This document shows, one piece after another, positions 55,287 through 63,893 of a stretch of DNA of 64,000 bases; the stretch's first letter is position 1, and each line of letters begins with the position of its first letter. The translations under genes were made by a program, and so were the position numbers. The notes under the pieces were generated by a model. It made no database searches. It was not told the DNA's origin and saw only the letters and a program-made list of their open reading frames with translations. The stretch is from contig NZ_JAAAWP010000004.1 in assembly GCF_010500915.1 (NCBI RefSeq), forward strand, positions 243,434-307,433. Direction: 5' to 3'. Origin of the DNA: Alteromonas hispanica (GTDB lineage Bacteria; Pseudomonadota; Gammaproteobacteria; Enterobacterales; Alteromonadaceae).

Positions 55287-56041
55287 TTGTTAAAGCCCTT
55301 TTCAACCGAGCCCTTTGTTACAGAAGTACGCAAACTAAAATACGTTAAGGCAGCTCCCAACAATGCAGCGATGACTCCAATTGCTGCGACAAAAAACAAG
55401 AACCCGTTTTTTACGTTCTCGCCGTTATCGTAATCCATAATATGAAAACGCCACATCCAATCGAATAAGCGCCAATAATGGTGGCGCTTGGTTACAATTT
55501 CTCCGGTTTGCTGACTGATATAAAAGGTAGGAGCTGCAACATTATCGAAAGTGACTTGCCATACGGGTAAATGGCGAGATGAGAGTTCTTCAGGCATGTC
55601 TGATGAGAAGCGAATAAGCCGGCTTCCTGTAATTTCATCACTGGCCGCATAGTGGTATCGGGCTATAGCAATTGCCGCCGCCTCATTAAGCTTGGGCAAT
55701 TGCGCTCCAGTTATGGCATCGATGGAAAACGTGTTCGCACCGGTAGCAACGATATAAATAGGCGCTCCCATCCGCTGGGTAAGCGATATAGCTCTGGCGT
55801 TTGGATATTCAGCCACCAGCGCACTCATGGGAAACTCAATACTTCCTAAGTCGAGTTTTTCGTCATCATCTTTTACCAGCGACTCCCCGTGTATATAGTG
55901 AATGTTCATACTTACCATATACACACCGGTTATCGACCAAAAAAGAAATTGCACCCCCACCCCAGCCATCAACCATCGGTGGTATTTTCTCGCTTTTTTT
56001 AGCCATACCACCGATGTCGACCACGCCGTATTATTCACCAT
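55283..56041 (-). CDS. PepSY-domain membrane protein
   Basis: 252 residues with helices at about 20-46 (LMAGVGVQFLFWSITGVYMV) and 212-236, and PepSY segments FSIDAITGAQLPKLNEAAAIAIARYHY and FYISQQTGEIV. His in KYHRWLMAG and RFHIMDY match the downstream PepSY-ferredoxin protein. The two genes probably form a heterodimeric membrane complex. The start overlaps the 3' end of cusA by 11 nt and the stop overlaps the next gene by 4 nt, so it is part of the cus operon. Electron transfer role inferred. Confidence 0.75.
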   Translation of the reverse strand: MVNNTAWSTSVVWLKKARKYHRWLMAGVGVQFLFWSITGVYMVSMNIHYIHGESLVKDDDEKLDLGSIEFPMSALVAEYPNARAISLTQRMGAPIYIVATGANTFSIDAITGAQLPKLNEAAAIAIARYHYAASDEITGSRLIRFSSDMPEELSSRHLPVWQVTFDNVAAPTFYISQQTGEIVTKRHHYWRLFDWMWRFHIMDYDNGENVKNGFLFFVAAIGVIAALLGAALTYFSLRTSVTKGSVEKGFNK

Positions 56042-59000
56042 GATTTGATAATTCGCGATTGAATGCCGATATGTCCGACTTTTTAACTATCGAATACAAT
56101 GCAGGCACGACAATTAACGTTAAAAATACTGCGCTTGTCATGCCGCCAACCATGGGCGCGGCTATTCTACTCATTATTTCTGAGCCTGTTCCCGTACCAT
56201 ATAGAATAGGTAACAGACCCAATATAATAGTTGCTACCGTCATCATAACAGGGCGAACTCGTAATCCCGCGCCATGAACAAGCGCATTACGGTACGCGTC
56301 GGCCGATATTGGCGCGTTATTCGCGCTCGCATTTCCTTTCAGCTCGTTGATTGCTTGATTTAAGTAAACCAACATAATAACGCCTATTTCTACTGCTACA
56401 CCGGCCAGTGCTATAAAACCCACACCGACGGCTACGGAAAAATTAAAGCCTTCAAAGTACATCAACCAAAGTCCACCTATCATAGCCATGGGGAGCGTTA
56501 CTATGATGATTGCCACCTCACTAAACGCTTTAAAATTAAGATAGAGTAAAATAACAATAATGGCGAAAGTTAAAGGAAGCACATAAGACAGTTTTTCTTT
56601 TGCTCTCTCCATGTACTCGTATTGACCAGCCCATGTAATAGAGTAGCCAACCGGAAGGTCGAGCGTCTTTGAGAGGTAAGCGTTCGCATTAACAACGTAG
56701 GTTCCTACATCCACACCTTCTATATCAATAAACGTCCATCCATTAATACGGGCGTTTTCACTTTTTATTCCCGGCGGACCATCTTCCACACGAATATCAG
56801 CCACATCTCCTAAAGCAATGTGTTGTCCACTTGGCGTAACCACGGGTAAACGGGACAGTTGCTCAGGCGAGTCTCTGTAATCCTGCGGATAACGTACATT
56901 CACTGGATAACGCTCTTGTCCTTCAACGGTTTGAGTTACATTTATGCCACCAATGGCGGTAGATACTACCTGCTGGACATCATCAATATTCAATCCGTAG
57001 CGGCTCGCTTTCTCGCGAGATATATCCACCTTTATGTAACGCCCGCCTGCGACACGTTCAGAATAAACAGACGCCGTACCCTCTACTTTGGGCAATGTAT
57101 TTTCGATTTGTTGGCCAATTTCCTGGATAACATTGAGATCGGGACCGGCTATTTTAATTCCCACGGGGGTTTTAATCCCGGTAGCCAACATATCGATTCG
57201 GGTTTTTATCGGCATTACCCACGCATTGGTTAAGCCAGGGAGTTTTACCAAGCTATCAAACTCTGCTTTTAACGACTCGGTTGTGACTCCTTCTCGCCAC
57301 TCATCTTTGGGCTTGAGCTGTATAAAGGTTTCAATCATGGTAAGCGGTGCCGGGTCTGTGGCGGTTTCTGCCCTGCCCACTTTGCCAAACACACTTTCAA
57401 CTTCAGGTACTGTTGCAATAAGTTTGTCAGTTTGCTGTAACAGCTGTCGTGCCTTACCTATAGAAATACCAGGATAGGTTGTAGGCATATACATCAAGTC
57501 ACCTTCATCAAGAGGCGGTATAAACTCGCTCCCTATTTTACTTACAGGCCAAAACCCTACCACAGTGATAATGAACGCTAAGGCGATAGTTAATTTGGGA
57601 AACTGCATTACCCGCCTTAGAACAGGCATATACAGGGCAATCAGCAATCGATTAAGCGGGTTTTTCTTTTGCGAGATGACTTTGCCCCGAATGAAATATC
57701 CCATTAGTACTGGCACTAAAGTAATGGCCAAACCAGCGGCCGCTGCCATAGCATAGGTTTTAGTAAAGGCGAGTGGCGCAAACATTCTGCCCTCTTGCGC
57801 TTCAAGGATAAAAACCGGTAAGAAGGAAACGGTTATGATCAGTAAACTAAAAAACAGCGCTGGCCCAACTTCGCTGGCTGCTCTCGATACCACTTCCCAT
57901 CGATTCTCTCGGTTCAGCGTCTCACCGTTTTGATGTAGATTTTCCATGTGCTTGTGCATATTTTCAATCATCACGATTGCACCATCAGTCATGGCCCCAA
58001 TGGCAATGGCGATTCCTCCTAAGGACATGATATTGGCGTTAATTCCCTGCATATACATGATGATAAAAGCAACCAGTATGCCTAATGGCAACGTAACAAT
58101 GGCAACCAAAGAGGAACGTAAATGAAAGAGAAATATTGCACAAACTAGCGCTACTACAACTAGCTCTTCTAATAATTTATCCCATAAATTATCAACAGCC
58201 CGCTCTATAAGCTTCGAGCGATCGTACACTGGCACTATCTCAACACCCTCGGGAATTGATGCCTTCAGCGAGGCTAGCTTTTCTTTTACTCCATTAATTG
58301 TTTGCTGTGCATTTTCGCCAGCGCGCATCACAATAATGCCGCCAACCACCTCACCTTCGCCATTTAATTCGGCTACGCCTCGGCGCATTTGCGGCCCTAG
58401 GTTTACATAAGCAACATCGCCGATACGCAGTGGCGTTCCTTGATCATTCAGCCCTAATGGTATTTTTTCGATGTCATCAATTGACTGAATGTAACCGGTA
58501 GCCGTTACCATGTACTCGGCCTCAGCCATTTCAATCACCGAGGCCCCAGCCTCTTTGTTGCCCCTTTGCAGCGCAGTTTGTACGTGAGCTAGCGGAACCT
58601 TGTAAGCGCGCAGTTTCTCTGGGTCTACTTGAACCTGATATTGCTTCACCATTCCCCCAACTGCCGCCACCTCAGAAACCCCGGGCACAGTTTGAAGCTC
58701 GTACTTCAAAAACCAATCTTGAATGCTGCGAAGTTCACCTAAATCATAGGTGTTGCTGGTATCGGTGAGTGCGTATATATACACCCAACCCACACCTGTG
58801 GCGTCGGGACCAAGTTGAGGTTTAGCGGATGCTGGAAGACTAGTGGCAACTTGACTTAAGTACTCCAGTACTCGGCTTCTTGCCCAATACACATCGGTGT
58901 CGTCGTCGAAAATGACGTACACATAAGAGTCACCAAAAAAAGAATAGCCTCTTACCGTTTGTGCTCCAGGCACCGATAACATTGCGCTAGTTAATGGGAA

Positions 59001-59198
59001 CGTCACCTGATCTTGCACTACCTGCGGTGCCTGCCCTGGGTAGCTGGTTTTTATAATCACCTGCACGTCGGACAAATCTGGGATCGCATCCACGGGTGTA
59101 CTTTTTATTGAATACAGTCCTGCGCCAATAATCATAAGCGTGAGCAAAATCACAAAAATACGATTTTTAATTGACCACCTTATAACAGATTCAATCAT
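56031..59198 (-). CDS. cusA: CusA-type heavy-metal RND efflux pump
   Basis: Inner-membrane proton-driven pump, 1055 residues, of the Cu+/Ag+ exporting CusA branch. Visible are the N-terminal helix VIRWSIKNRIFVILLTLMII, IPDLSDVQVII, the TM4 proton-relay GAMTDGAIVMIENMHKHMENL, and the methionine-bearing periplasmic segments PLTMIETFIQLKP and AWVMPIKTRIDMLATGIKTP that include the substrate Met residues of CusA. Ends with SDISAFNRELSNHGE. It overlaps cusB by 4 nt (ATGA) and the PepSY gene by 11 nt. Confidence 0.93.
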   Translation of the reverse strand: MIESVIRWSIKNRIFVILLTLMIIGAGLYSIKSTPVDAIPDLSDVQVIIKTSYPGQAPQVVQDQVTFPLTSAMLSVPGAQTVRGYSFFGDSYVYVIFDDDTDVYWARSRVLEYLSQVATSLPASAKPQLGPDATGVGWVYIYALTDTSNTYDLGELRSIQDWFLKYELQTVPGVSEVAAVGGMVKQYQVQVDPEKLRAYKVPLAHVQTALQRGNKEAGASVIEMAEAEYMVTATGYIQSIDDIEKIPLGLNDQGTPLRIGDVAYVNLGPQMRRGVAELNGEGEVVGGIIVMRAGENAQQTINGVKEKLASLKASIPEGVEIVPVYDRSKLIERAVDNLWDKLLEELVVVALVCAIFLFHLRSSLVAIVTLPLGILVAFIIMYMQGINANIMSLGGIAIAIGAMTDGAIVMIENMHKHMENLHQNGETLNRENRWEVVSRAASEVGPALFFSLLIITVSFLPVFILEAQEGRMFAPLAFTKTYAMAAAAGLAITLVPVLMGYFIRGKVISQKKNPLNRLLIALYMPVLRRVMQFPKLTIALAFIITVVGFWPVSKIGSEFIPPLDEGDLMYMPTTYPGISIGKARQLLQQTDKLIATVPEVESVFGKVGRAETATDPAPLTMIETFIQLKPKDEWREGVTTESLKAEFDSLVKLPGLTNAWVMPIKTRIDMLATGIKTPVGIKIAGPDLNVIQEIGQQIENTLPKVEGTASVYSERVAGGRYIKVDISREKASRYGLNIDDVQQVVSTAIGGINVTQTVEGQERYPVNVRYPQDYRDSPEQLSRLPVVTPSGQHIALGDVADIRVEDGPPGIKSENARINGWTFIDIEGVDVGTYVVNANAYLSKTLDLPVGYSITWAGQYEYMERAKEKLSYVLPLTFAIIVILLYLNFKAFSEVAIIIVTLPMAMIGGLWLMYFEGFNFSVAVGVGFIALAGVAVEIGVIMLVYLNQAINELKGNASANNAPISADAYRNALVHGAGLRVRPVMMTVATIILGLLPILYGTGTGSEIMSRIAAPMVGGMTSAVFLTLIVVPALYSIVKKSDISAFNRELSNHGE

Positions 59199-61171
59199 GC
59201 GGAATGCCCTCTCTTATGCTGAGAGTGGTCTACGCTATCATGGCTATCGTGGTTATCTTGGCTTTCAGCGCTCTCTCCCCCTTCTTTATGCGCCTTATGA
59301 GCATCGTGAGTGTTAGGTGCCTTTTCCGCTTGATGGGCTTTTTTAACACCCGAGGCATCGCTTGCAGAAGAGGCGTCGTGCATACGATGCTGGTTATGCT
59401 CACCATGCTGACCATTCATTTCCACTATGATAAAGTCATCGCGTATCTCAAAGGTAAACGTCACCTCGTCATTAACACTGAATTCAGACAGAACAATGTG
59501 CTCAGCGGCAATGAAGTCCATTGTCGCAGGTTCTCTTCCCCATTTTTCAATGGCACCTCGGCTAATATTGAGGGTTCGGGTGGCGATATTAATATCATTA
59601 ATAACGCCGTTCACTGTTGCTGATGACACATCAGGCTCTGACATAATGTGAATGCCAGTGAGAATAACGTTTTCGTTGTCGTCTTTGGTTACCTCAAAAT
59701 GTAAGGTCTGCCCAGCCTTTAGTGCTTCAAAGTCCACGCCGTCGGCAACCATAAAATCCATGGTCATCTCTGGCCAGTCCCAGGCTTTTACTGGGCCGTG
59801 AGAAATGTTAACCATACGGTGCCCAGCCATAACGTGGTTAATTTCACCTTCCATCCATACCGACTTAGGGAGATCTGAAGCGTTCATTCTGGCGAAGTCT
59901 GACGTTTTGCTAGATTCAGAGTCGAGTAAAAACTGAGCTGACACTGCAACTTCGTCGCCTTCAACGACGCCGTTTACAATTTCAATATATTCGTTGCCCA
60001 CCCGACCAATATCCACATGAACAGACTTAAACTGCCCGTCGCCTAACGCTACTACAACGCGATTTTGAGTACCGGTTCGAATAACCGCTGCTTTAGGTAC
60101 GACAACAACCTCGGAGTTTTCATCTGAAAACATCGTCACGCTGGCAAACATATTGGGCTTTAACTCGTCATTCGTATTATCGAATTTCAATCTCACTCGC
60201 AGTGTTCGAGTGCTTTCATTGAGCGAGGGATAGATGTAATCAACATTACCTTTCCATTCTTTGCCTGGTAAGTAATCGACGGTCATACTCACTGGCAGCC
60301 CTTTTTTAACAAGTGCAGCATCTCGTTCAAATATCTCTGCTTCAACCCAAATTTTGTTGAGTTTGGCAATACTAAGCAACGTATTTTCTGGCTTTACATA
60401 AAAGCCCTCTCGTATGTTTAACCCGTCTACTACGCCAGATTGGGGGGCATAGAAGGTGATATTTTGCTGTACTTTTAACGTTTTCTCTAAGTTTTGAATT
60501 AAACGTTCTGATAGTTGCAGTGCCTTTAATCTGTCTTTAGCTCCGTTTATTAAACCCGTATTTTTGCGCTTGAGCGCTATCACGAGTTCTTCTTGCGCGT
60601 TAACTAACTGAGGTGAGTACAACGTGTAAATCGGTTCGCCTTTTTCTACTCTATCGCCCTCAGCTTTTACATGCAGCTTCTCAATCCAGCCCTCTACCCG
60701 CGGGTGAATATGCACAATTTCATCCTCATCGTACTGAACATACCCTACGGTTGAAATTTTGCTGTCGATGGGTTTACGTTTTACTGGAGCCGTTTTAACC
60801 CCTAAATTATTTACCACATTGGGTGAAATAGTGACTACCCCAGCCCCGTTACCTTGGTTATTCTCTGCGTTTCCTTGCTGCCCTTCGTAAACAGGAACCA
60901 AATCCATTCCCATGGGTGATTTTCCTGGCCCATCTTTACGATAATTTGGATCCATAGGAGCAACCCAGTAAAGAGGCTCTTTGCTCTGGCTGGTACTTTC
61001 ACTGTCTTGCGCTGCCGCACTGCCATGGGAAGCGCCATTCTCTTCCCCTTGAAAGCCTCCTTGAAAGAGCATCAACAGAGCTACGCCTACTACTGCCCCA
61101 ATGACGATCCCAAAAATCGCCGCTTTTGCTGGCGTAGTAAAAATCTGTGAGCTAGGTGCGTTGTTAGACAT
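59195..61171 (-). CDS. cusB: CusB-type adaptor with two CusF-like domains and His-rich tail
   Basis: Periplasmic adaptor of the efflux pump, 658 residues (E. coli CusB 407). Anchor helix (about 14-34), then a heavy-metal-binding motif YWVAPMDPNYRKDGPGKSPM, and the barrel/hairpin region (about 110-430). Two CusF-type domains follow. The first (about 439-514) keeps copper ligands in SHGPVKAWDWPEMTM (His, Trp, Met, Met in CusF spacing). The second (about 515-585) has SRGAIEKWGREPATM, with only the last Met kept. The C-terminal 73 residues hold 13 His. Start overlaps cusC-type stop. Confidence 0.92.
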   Translation of the reverse strand: MSNNAPSSQIFTTPAKAAIFGIVIGAVVGVALLMLFQGGFQGEENGASHGSAAAQDSESTSQSKEPLYWVAPMDPNYRKDGPGKSPMGMDLVPVYEGQQGNAENNQGNGAGVVTISPNVVNNLGVKTAPVKRKPIDSKISTVGYVQYDEDEIVHIHPRVEGWIEKLHVKAEGDRVEKGEPIYTLYSPQLVNAQEELVIALKRKNTGLINGAKDRLKALQLSERLIQNLEKTLKVQQNITFYAPQSGVVDGLNIREGFYVKPENTLLSIAKLNKIWVEAEIFERDAALVKKGLPVSMTVDYLPGKEWKGNVDYIYPSLNESTRTLRVRLKFDNTNDELKPNMFASVTMFSDENSEVVVVPKAAVIRTGTQNRVVVALGDGQFKSVHVDIGRVGNEYIEIVNGVVEGDEVAVSAQFLLDSESSKTSDFARMNASDLPKSVWMEGEINHVMAGHRMVNISHGPVKAWDWPEMTMDFMVADGVDFEALKAGQTLHFEVTKDDNENVILTGIHIMSEPDVSSATVNGVINDINIATRTLNISRGAIEKWGREPATMDFIAAEHIVLSEFSVNDEVTFTFEIRDDFIIVEMNGQHGEHNQHRMHDASSASDASGVKKAHQAEKAPNTHDAHKAHKEGGESAESQDNHDSHDSVDHSQHKRGHSA

Positions 61172-62565
61172 TATTTTTCTCCCTCTTGTAGGGTTAAGCC
61201 CTGATCTGATTGATATGTGTTGTTATGAGAATCTGAGAAGAAGTAATTGATTCTTGAGACGGTCTTCAGCGCTTCAACATTTATTTGCAAGGACGCTATT
61301 CGGGCGTTTAGCACAGCGATTCTCGCTCTTACTACTTCAGCAAAATCGCCGTCATCATTAGTATATGCGGTTAAAGAAGCTTCGGCTTGCTCATGGGTTT
61401 GTATTAACAACTGCTGCTCATAAATCGCCTGGCGCTCGCGCAAGCGATTTAGCTGCTTTATTTCCTTTTCAACTGCACTTAACATTTTTTTAGTGAGCAG
61501 CAGTTTTTCTGTTTTGACTGCTTCAGCATCTGCCACAGAGGCGGCGACTTCTTTGTCTTGTCGTTTTTTAGTGAACAAAGGCACATCGAATGATACGCCA
61601 ACAGAGAAAAAGTCAGCTCTGCTCTGCCCCGATGGCATATCATCTCTGTACCCATAATTAGCGTTAACCCCCCACTGAGGTTTATATTGCTGCTTGGCCA
61701 AATCAATCGCTTTTTCAGACACCTTTCTTTTCACTTCTAATGCCCTCACAGCAGGATGTTGCGATAGAACTCGAGCCATCCGGCTTCTTTTATAAGTGGT
61801 CATGTTGGTTATTTCTTGGCTATTTAACGCAATTTTAGGCAGTGTGTTCGATACGGAAAAAGCCAAAGGCTGAGAATCGAAGTTAAAAGCCTCGCCACTT
61901 TGATTGCGGCTGTATACATGAAGAAATTCATTCAACTGAGCTACGGCAGATTCCAACGCTTGCTGCTGAACCATTAAACGGTCTTCAAGTTGAATGATTT
62001 CAAGGTCGGCGCGGATCACATCTTGCTGTCTTGTATTTCCTACCGTTGAAGCATAGTTTGCTCTGGCCACCTCAGACATCTGCTCGAACAAGGCGCGATC
62101 AGACTCGATAAGGGCGATAGTCCGTTGTGCAAGATAGGCATCCAGCCATAGCTCAGAAACTAGGGTTTCTAATTTCGCCTTTCTGTCTTCCCGCAAAAAG
62201 GAAAACTGAGAGGCCTGAATGTTAAGCTGAGCCTCACGAATGGCGAGAGAATCACCTCGGGGAAACATTTGTGCTACGCCAATATTAAATTGGGTCATGG
62301 CTTCTTGATTAAACGCCCACGAATTTGTGGGTAAGTTCATCATGCTTAACGACACTTTAGGGTTAGCCCACGTGTTCGCAGCATCGCTTCTGTATTCTGT
62401 CGCTTTCTGATTAAGCTGACTTCCATGAAGCCAAGGATCGTTTTGCTGGGCCCGCGAAATAGCTTGTTCAAGAGAAATGACATTGCGTGTTTGCTCAGCC
62501 AACGCAGAATGAGTAATTAACAAAAATCCCATCAGTATCGAGAGACTAAAATAAATGCGATTCAT
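61171..62565 (-). CDS. TolC-type outer-membrane efflux protein (CusC role)
   Basis: A 464-residue outer-membrane channel of the TolC/OEP family (signal peptide MNRIYFSLSILMGFLLITHSALA). Two related helical halves (about 30-230 and 255-450) are visible, with LEQAISRAQQNDPWLHGSQLN, WANPKVSLSMMNLPTNSW and VGVSFDVPLFTKKRQDKEV. It is the first gene of the cusCBA-like operon and supplies the exit duct. It lacks the Cys of lipid-modified CusC. The stop overlaps cusB by one nucleotide. Confidence 0.88.
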   Translation of the reverse strand: MNRIYFSLSILMGFLLITHSALAEQTRNVISLEQAISRAQQNDPWLHGSQLNQKATEYRSDAANTWANPKVSLSMMNLPTNSWAFNQEAMTQFNIGVAQMFPRGDSLAIREAQLNIQASQFSFLREDRKAKLETLVSELWLDAYLAQRTIALIESDRALFEQMSEVARANYASTVGNTRQQDVIRADLEIIQLEDRLMVQQQALESAVAQLNEFLHVYSRNQSGEAFNFDSQPLAFSVSNTLPKIALNSQEITNMTTYKRSRMARVLSQHPAVRALEVKRKVSEKAIDLAKQQYKPQWGVNANYGYRDDMPSGQSRADFFSVGVSFDVPLFTKKRQDKEVAASVADAEAVKTEKLLLTKKMLSAVEKEIKQLNRLRERQAIYEQQLLIQTHEQAEASLTAYTNDDGDFAEVVRARIAVLNARIASLQINVEALKTVSRINYFFSDSHNNTYQSDQGLTLQEGEK

Positions 62566-62791
62566 GATACTTGTCCTTTAGAAATAGGCATTTATAGCTT
62601 AACGCTGTAACGCTTACTGGGTAACACGCTTACAACTAGTCATCCTTACGGAAAGTGAGGCCCACTTTTCAATGAACGCGTTAGCTAAATTGGCTAAAAA
62701 TGCCTATTGTCGGTAAAACTATGCTTAATGATAAAAATTGAATGTGCGACATTTCCACGTTAATCACGAAAAAAAGACGCAATTACCCCGC

Positions 62792-63238
62792 TTAACTAAA
62801 AATAGGGGGCCGATAGAGAAGAGAAGTCACTGATTTTGGGGAGTTCACCTGTTGTGCAGCAACGCGTTCGCTAATTGCTTGTAAGGTGAAATAGTGATGG
62901 TATGAAGCTATGATACTCACTGCAGAGCACGCGCTTGTTTTACAAACGCACTCTTCAACACAGCAGCTTTCTTTATGATCCATGTCTTTAGAAGCACCGT
63001 GCAAGGCGTGTTGGTTGTTGTCACTTGCCATTTGCTGATGTGATTGGTGATGTAAGCTACCGTGACGGTCGCCTACATTTGAAACAAGTGCCGAGCCAGA
63101 TGCTGAGCCGGGTGCAGAGGTAGTTGGCGAGCGAACAGAAAAAACAGCGCAATGCTCAAACACGTACGCAAAAGACTGCCCACTAAAAGCAACAAGCATA
63201 CTGAAAACAATCAAAAGTTTTGAAAACGCTGTGTTCAT
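62792..63238 (-). CDS. Secreted Cys/His-rich metal-binding protein (DUF2946-like)
   Basis: 148 residues with signal peptide MNTAFSKLLIVFSMLVAFSGQSFA. A His-rich middle (HGSLHHQSHQQM, NQHALHGASKDMDHKE) precedes a cysteine cluster ESCCVEECVCKTSAC; the end SLLYRPPIFS resembles DUF2946/CopL-type proteins found before copper-resistance operons. 227 nt upstream of the cus genes, same strand. Likely a periplasmic copper buffer; inferred from composition and context. Confidence 0.7.
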   Translation of the reverse strand: MNTAFSKLLIVFSMLVAFSGQSFAYVFEHCAVFSVRSPTTSAPGSASGSALVSNVGDRHGSLHHQSHQQMASDNNQHALHGASKDMDHKESCCVEECVCKTSACSAVSIIASYHHYFTLQAISERVAAQQVNSPKSVTSLLYRPPIFS

Positions 63239-63532
63239 AATCCAACCAGATACATTCTGCGTAGCAAGAATAGGGCAAACGGTGAATAAAGTAAACGCTG
63301 TGTAGCGTTATTCGCGAAGGCTAGCATTGTTCACATCAACAAAAGTTTCCAATAGGGAAAGGTGATAATAAGACAAATTGATAATAGGCGAGGTCGAAAT
63401 CTAGATGGTGCTCTAGGTAGTTTATTGCTTCCTTACATCTTTAGTCTAAATCAACTGTTGAAAATAAAACTTGATCACATAACTGTAATAATGTAAATTT
63501 AAATAGTGAAAATTTATCAAAGGGGGCTTAAC
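63239..63532. other. Intergenic region, promoter of 44-aa gene
   Basis: About 290 bp between divergent genes. A promoter for the small gene is plausible: -35 TTGATC (63471-63476), 17-bp spacer, -10 TAAATT (63494-63499). Nothing else recognised. Confidence 0.4.
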
Positions 63533-63667
63533 ATGCTAAAGACATTCACGAAGTTATTCAAACGCAAGCACCCATACGCAGTTGCCGCATACGTAGGCCG
63601 CAAAAACGCACAACGTATTTTAGATTGTAAAATCGAGAAAAAGTCGAAGCTTCTTGCACACGACTAG
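63533..63667 (+). CDS. Small basic protein (44 aa)
   Basis: ATG 63533 follows AAAGGGGGC, a strong ribosome site at 7 nt. The protein begins MLKTFTKLFKRKHPYAVAA and has 14 Lys/Arg in 44 residues and one Cys (LDCKIEKK). The first part is an amphipathic basic helix. No family recognised. It has its own promoter, a structured 3' UTR and a strong terminator, so it is an expressed unit. Possibly membrane- or RNA-associated; not assignable. Confidence 0.55.
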   Translation: MLKTFTKLFKRKHPYAVAAYVGRKNAQRILDCKIEKKSKLLAHD

Positions 63668-63679
63668 CTACTAGCATAT

Positions 63680-63716
63680 GGCTCCGAAAGGAGGATCGCT
63701 ACCTCGTTAGGTAGCT
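63680..63716 (+). other. Structured 3' UTR hairpins
   Basis: Between the small gene and its terminator: CTCC-GAAA-GGAG (GNRA tetraloop, 63682-63693) and GCTACC / GGTAGC (63698-63715, loop TCGTTA). AAAGGAGG here could act as ribosome-site mimic or be occluded in the first hairpin. Confidence 0.5.
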
Positions 63717-63733
63717 TGATCACGCTAAACATG

Positions 63734-63767
63734 AAATCCGATGATTGAGAAATCATCGGATTTTTTT
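63734..63767 (+). terminator. Strong intrinsic terminator
   Basis: 13-bp perfect stem AAATCCGATGATT / AATCATCGGATTT with loop GAGA and a seven-T tract. Ends the transcript of the 44-residue protein gene. Confidence 0.9.
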
Positions 63768-63799
63768 GTGCTTAACTTTTGTAGCTAGAGCGCGTATTT

Positions 63800-63893
63800 C
63801 TAAAATTGATAGTTAAGACTAACAGTAAAGTTTCGTCCTGGAGCAGTGAATCTTCCGAGGTTTTCGTTTTCTGGGGTTCTACCCATATTTTAC
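63800..63893 (-). pseudogene. TonB-dependent receptor tail, truncated
   Basis: On the minus strand the frame reads GRTPENENLGRFTAPGRNF and on to NYQF and a stop: a typical barrel C-terminus of TonB-dependent receptors (about 31 residues). Upstream the frame meets a stop within three codons, exactly where IS-like sequence begins. The rest of the receptor is missing from here or lies beyond the element outside the window. Confidence 0.65.

Noticed and set aside
59204..59623. 139-codon plus-strand open frame inside cusB
   Set aside because: Antisense to the His-rich tail and CusF region of cusB; arises from codon bias there.
62741..62753. AATGTGCGACATT as a copper-regulator box
   Set aside because: Palindromic but does not match CusR/CopR or CueR sites in half-site orientation or spacing.
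63686..63720. 16S rRNA 3'-end remnant (AAAGGAGG...GATCAC)
   Set aside because: Only the ribosome-site-like octamer matches; the surrounding sequence does not follow 16S rRNA.
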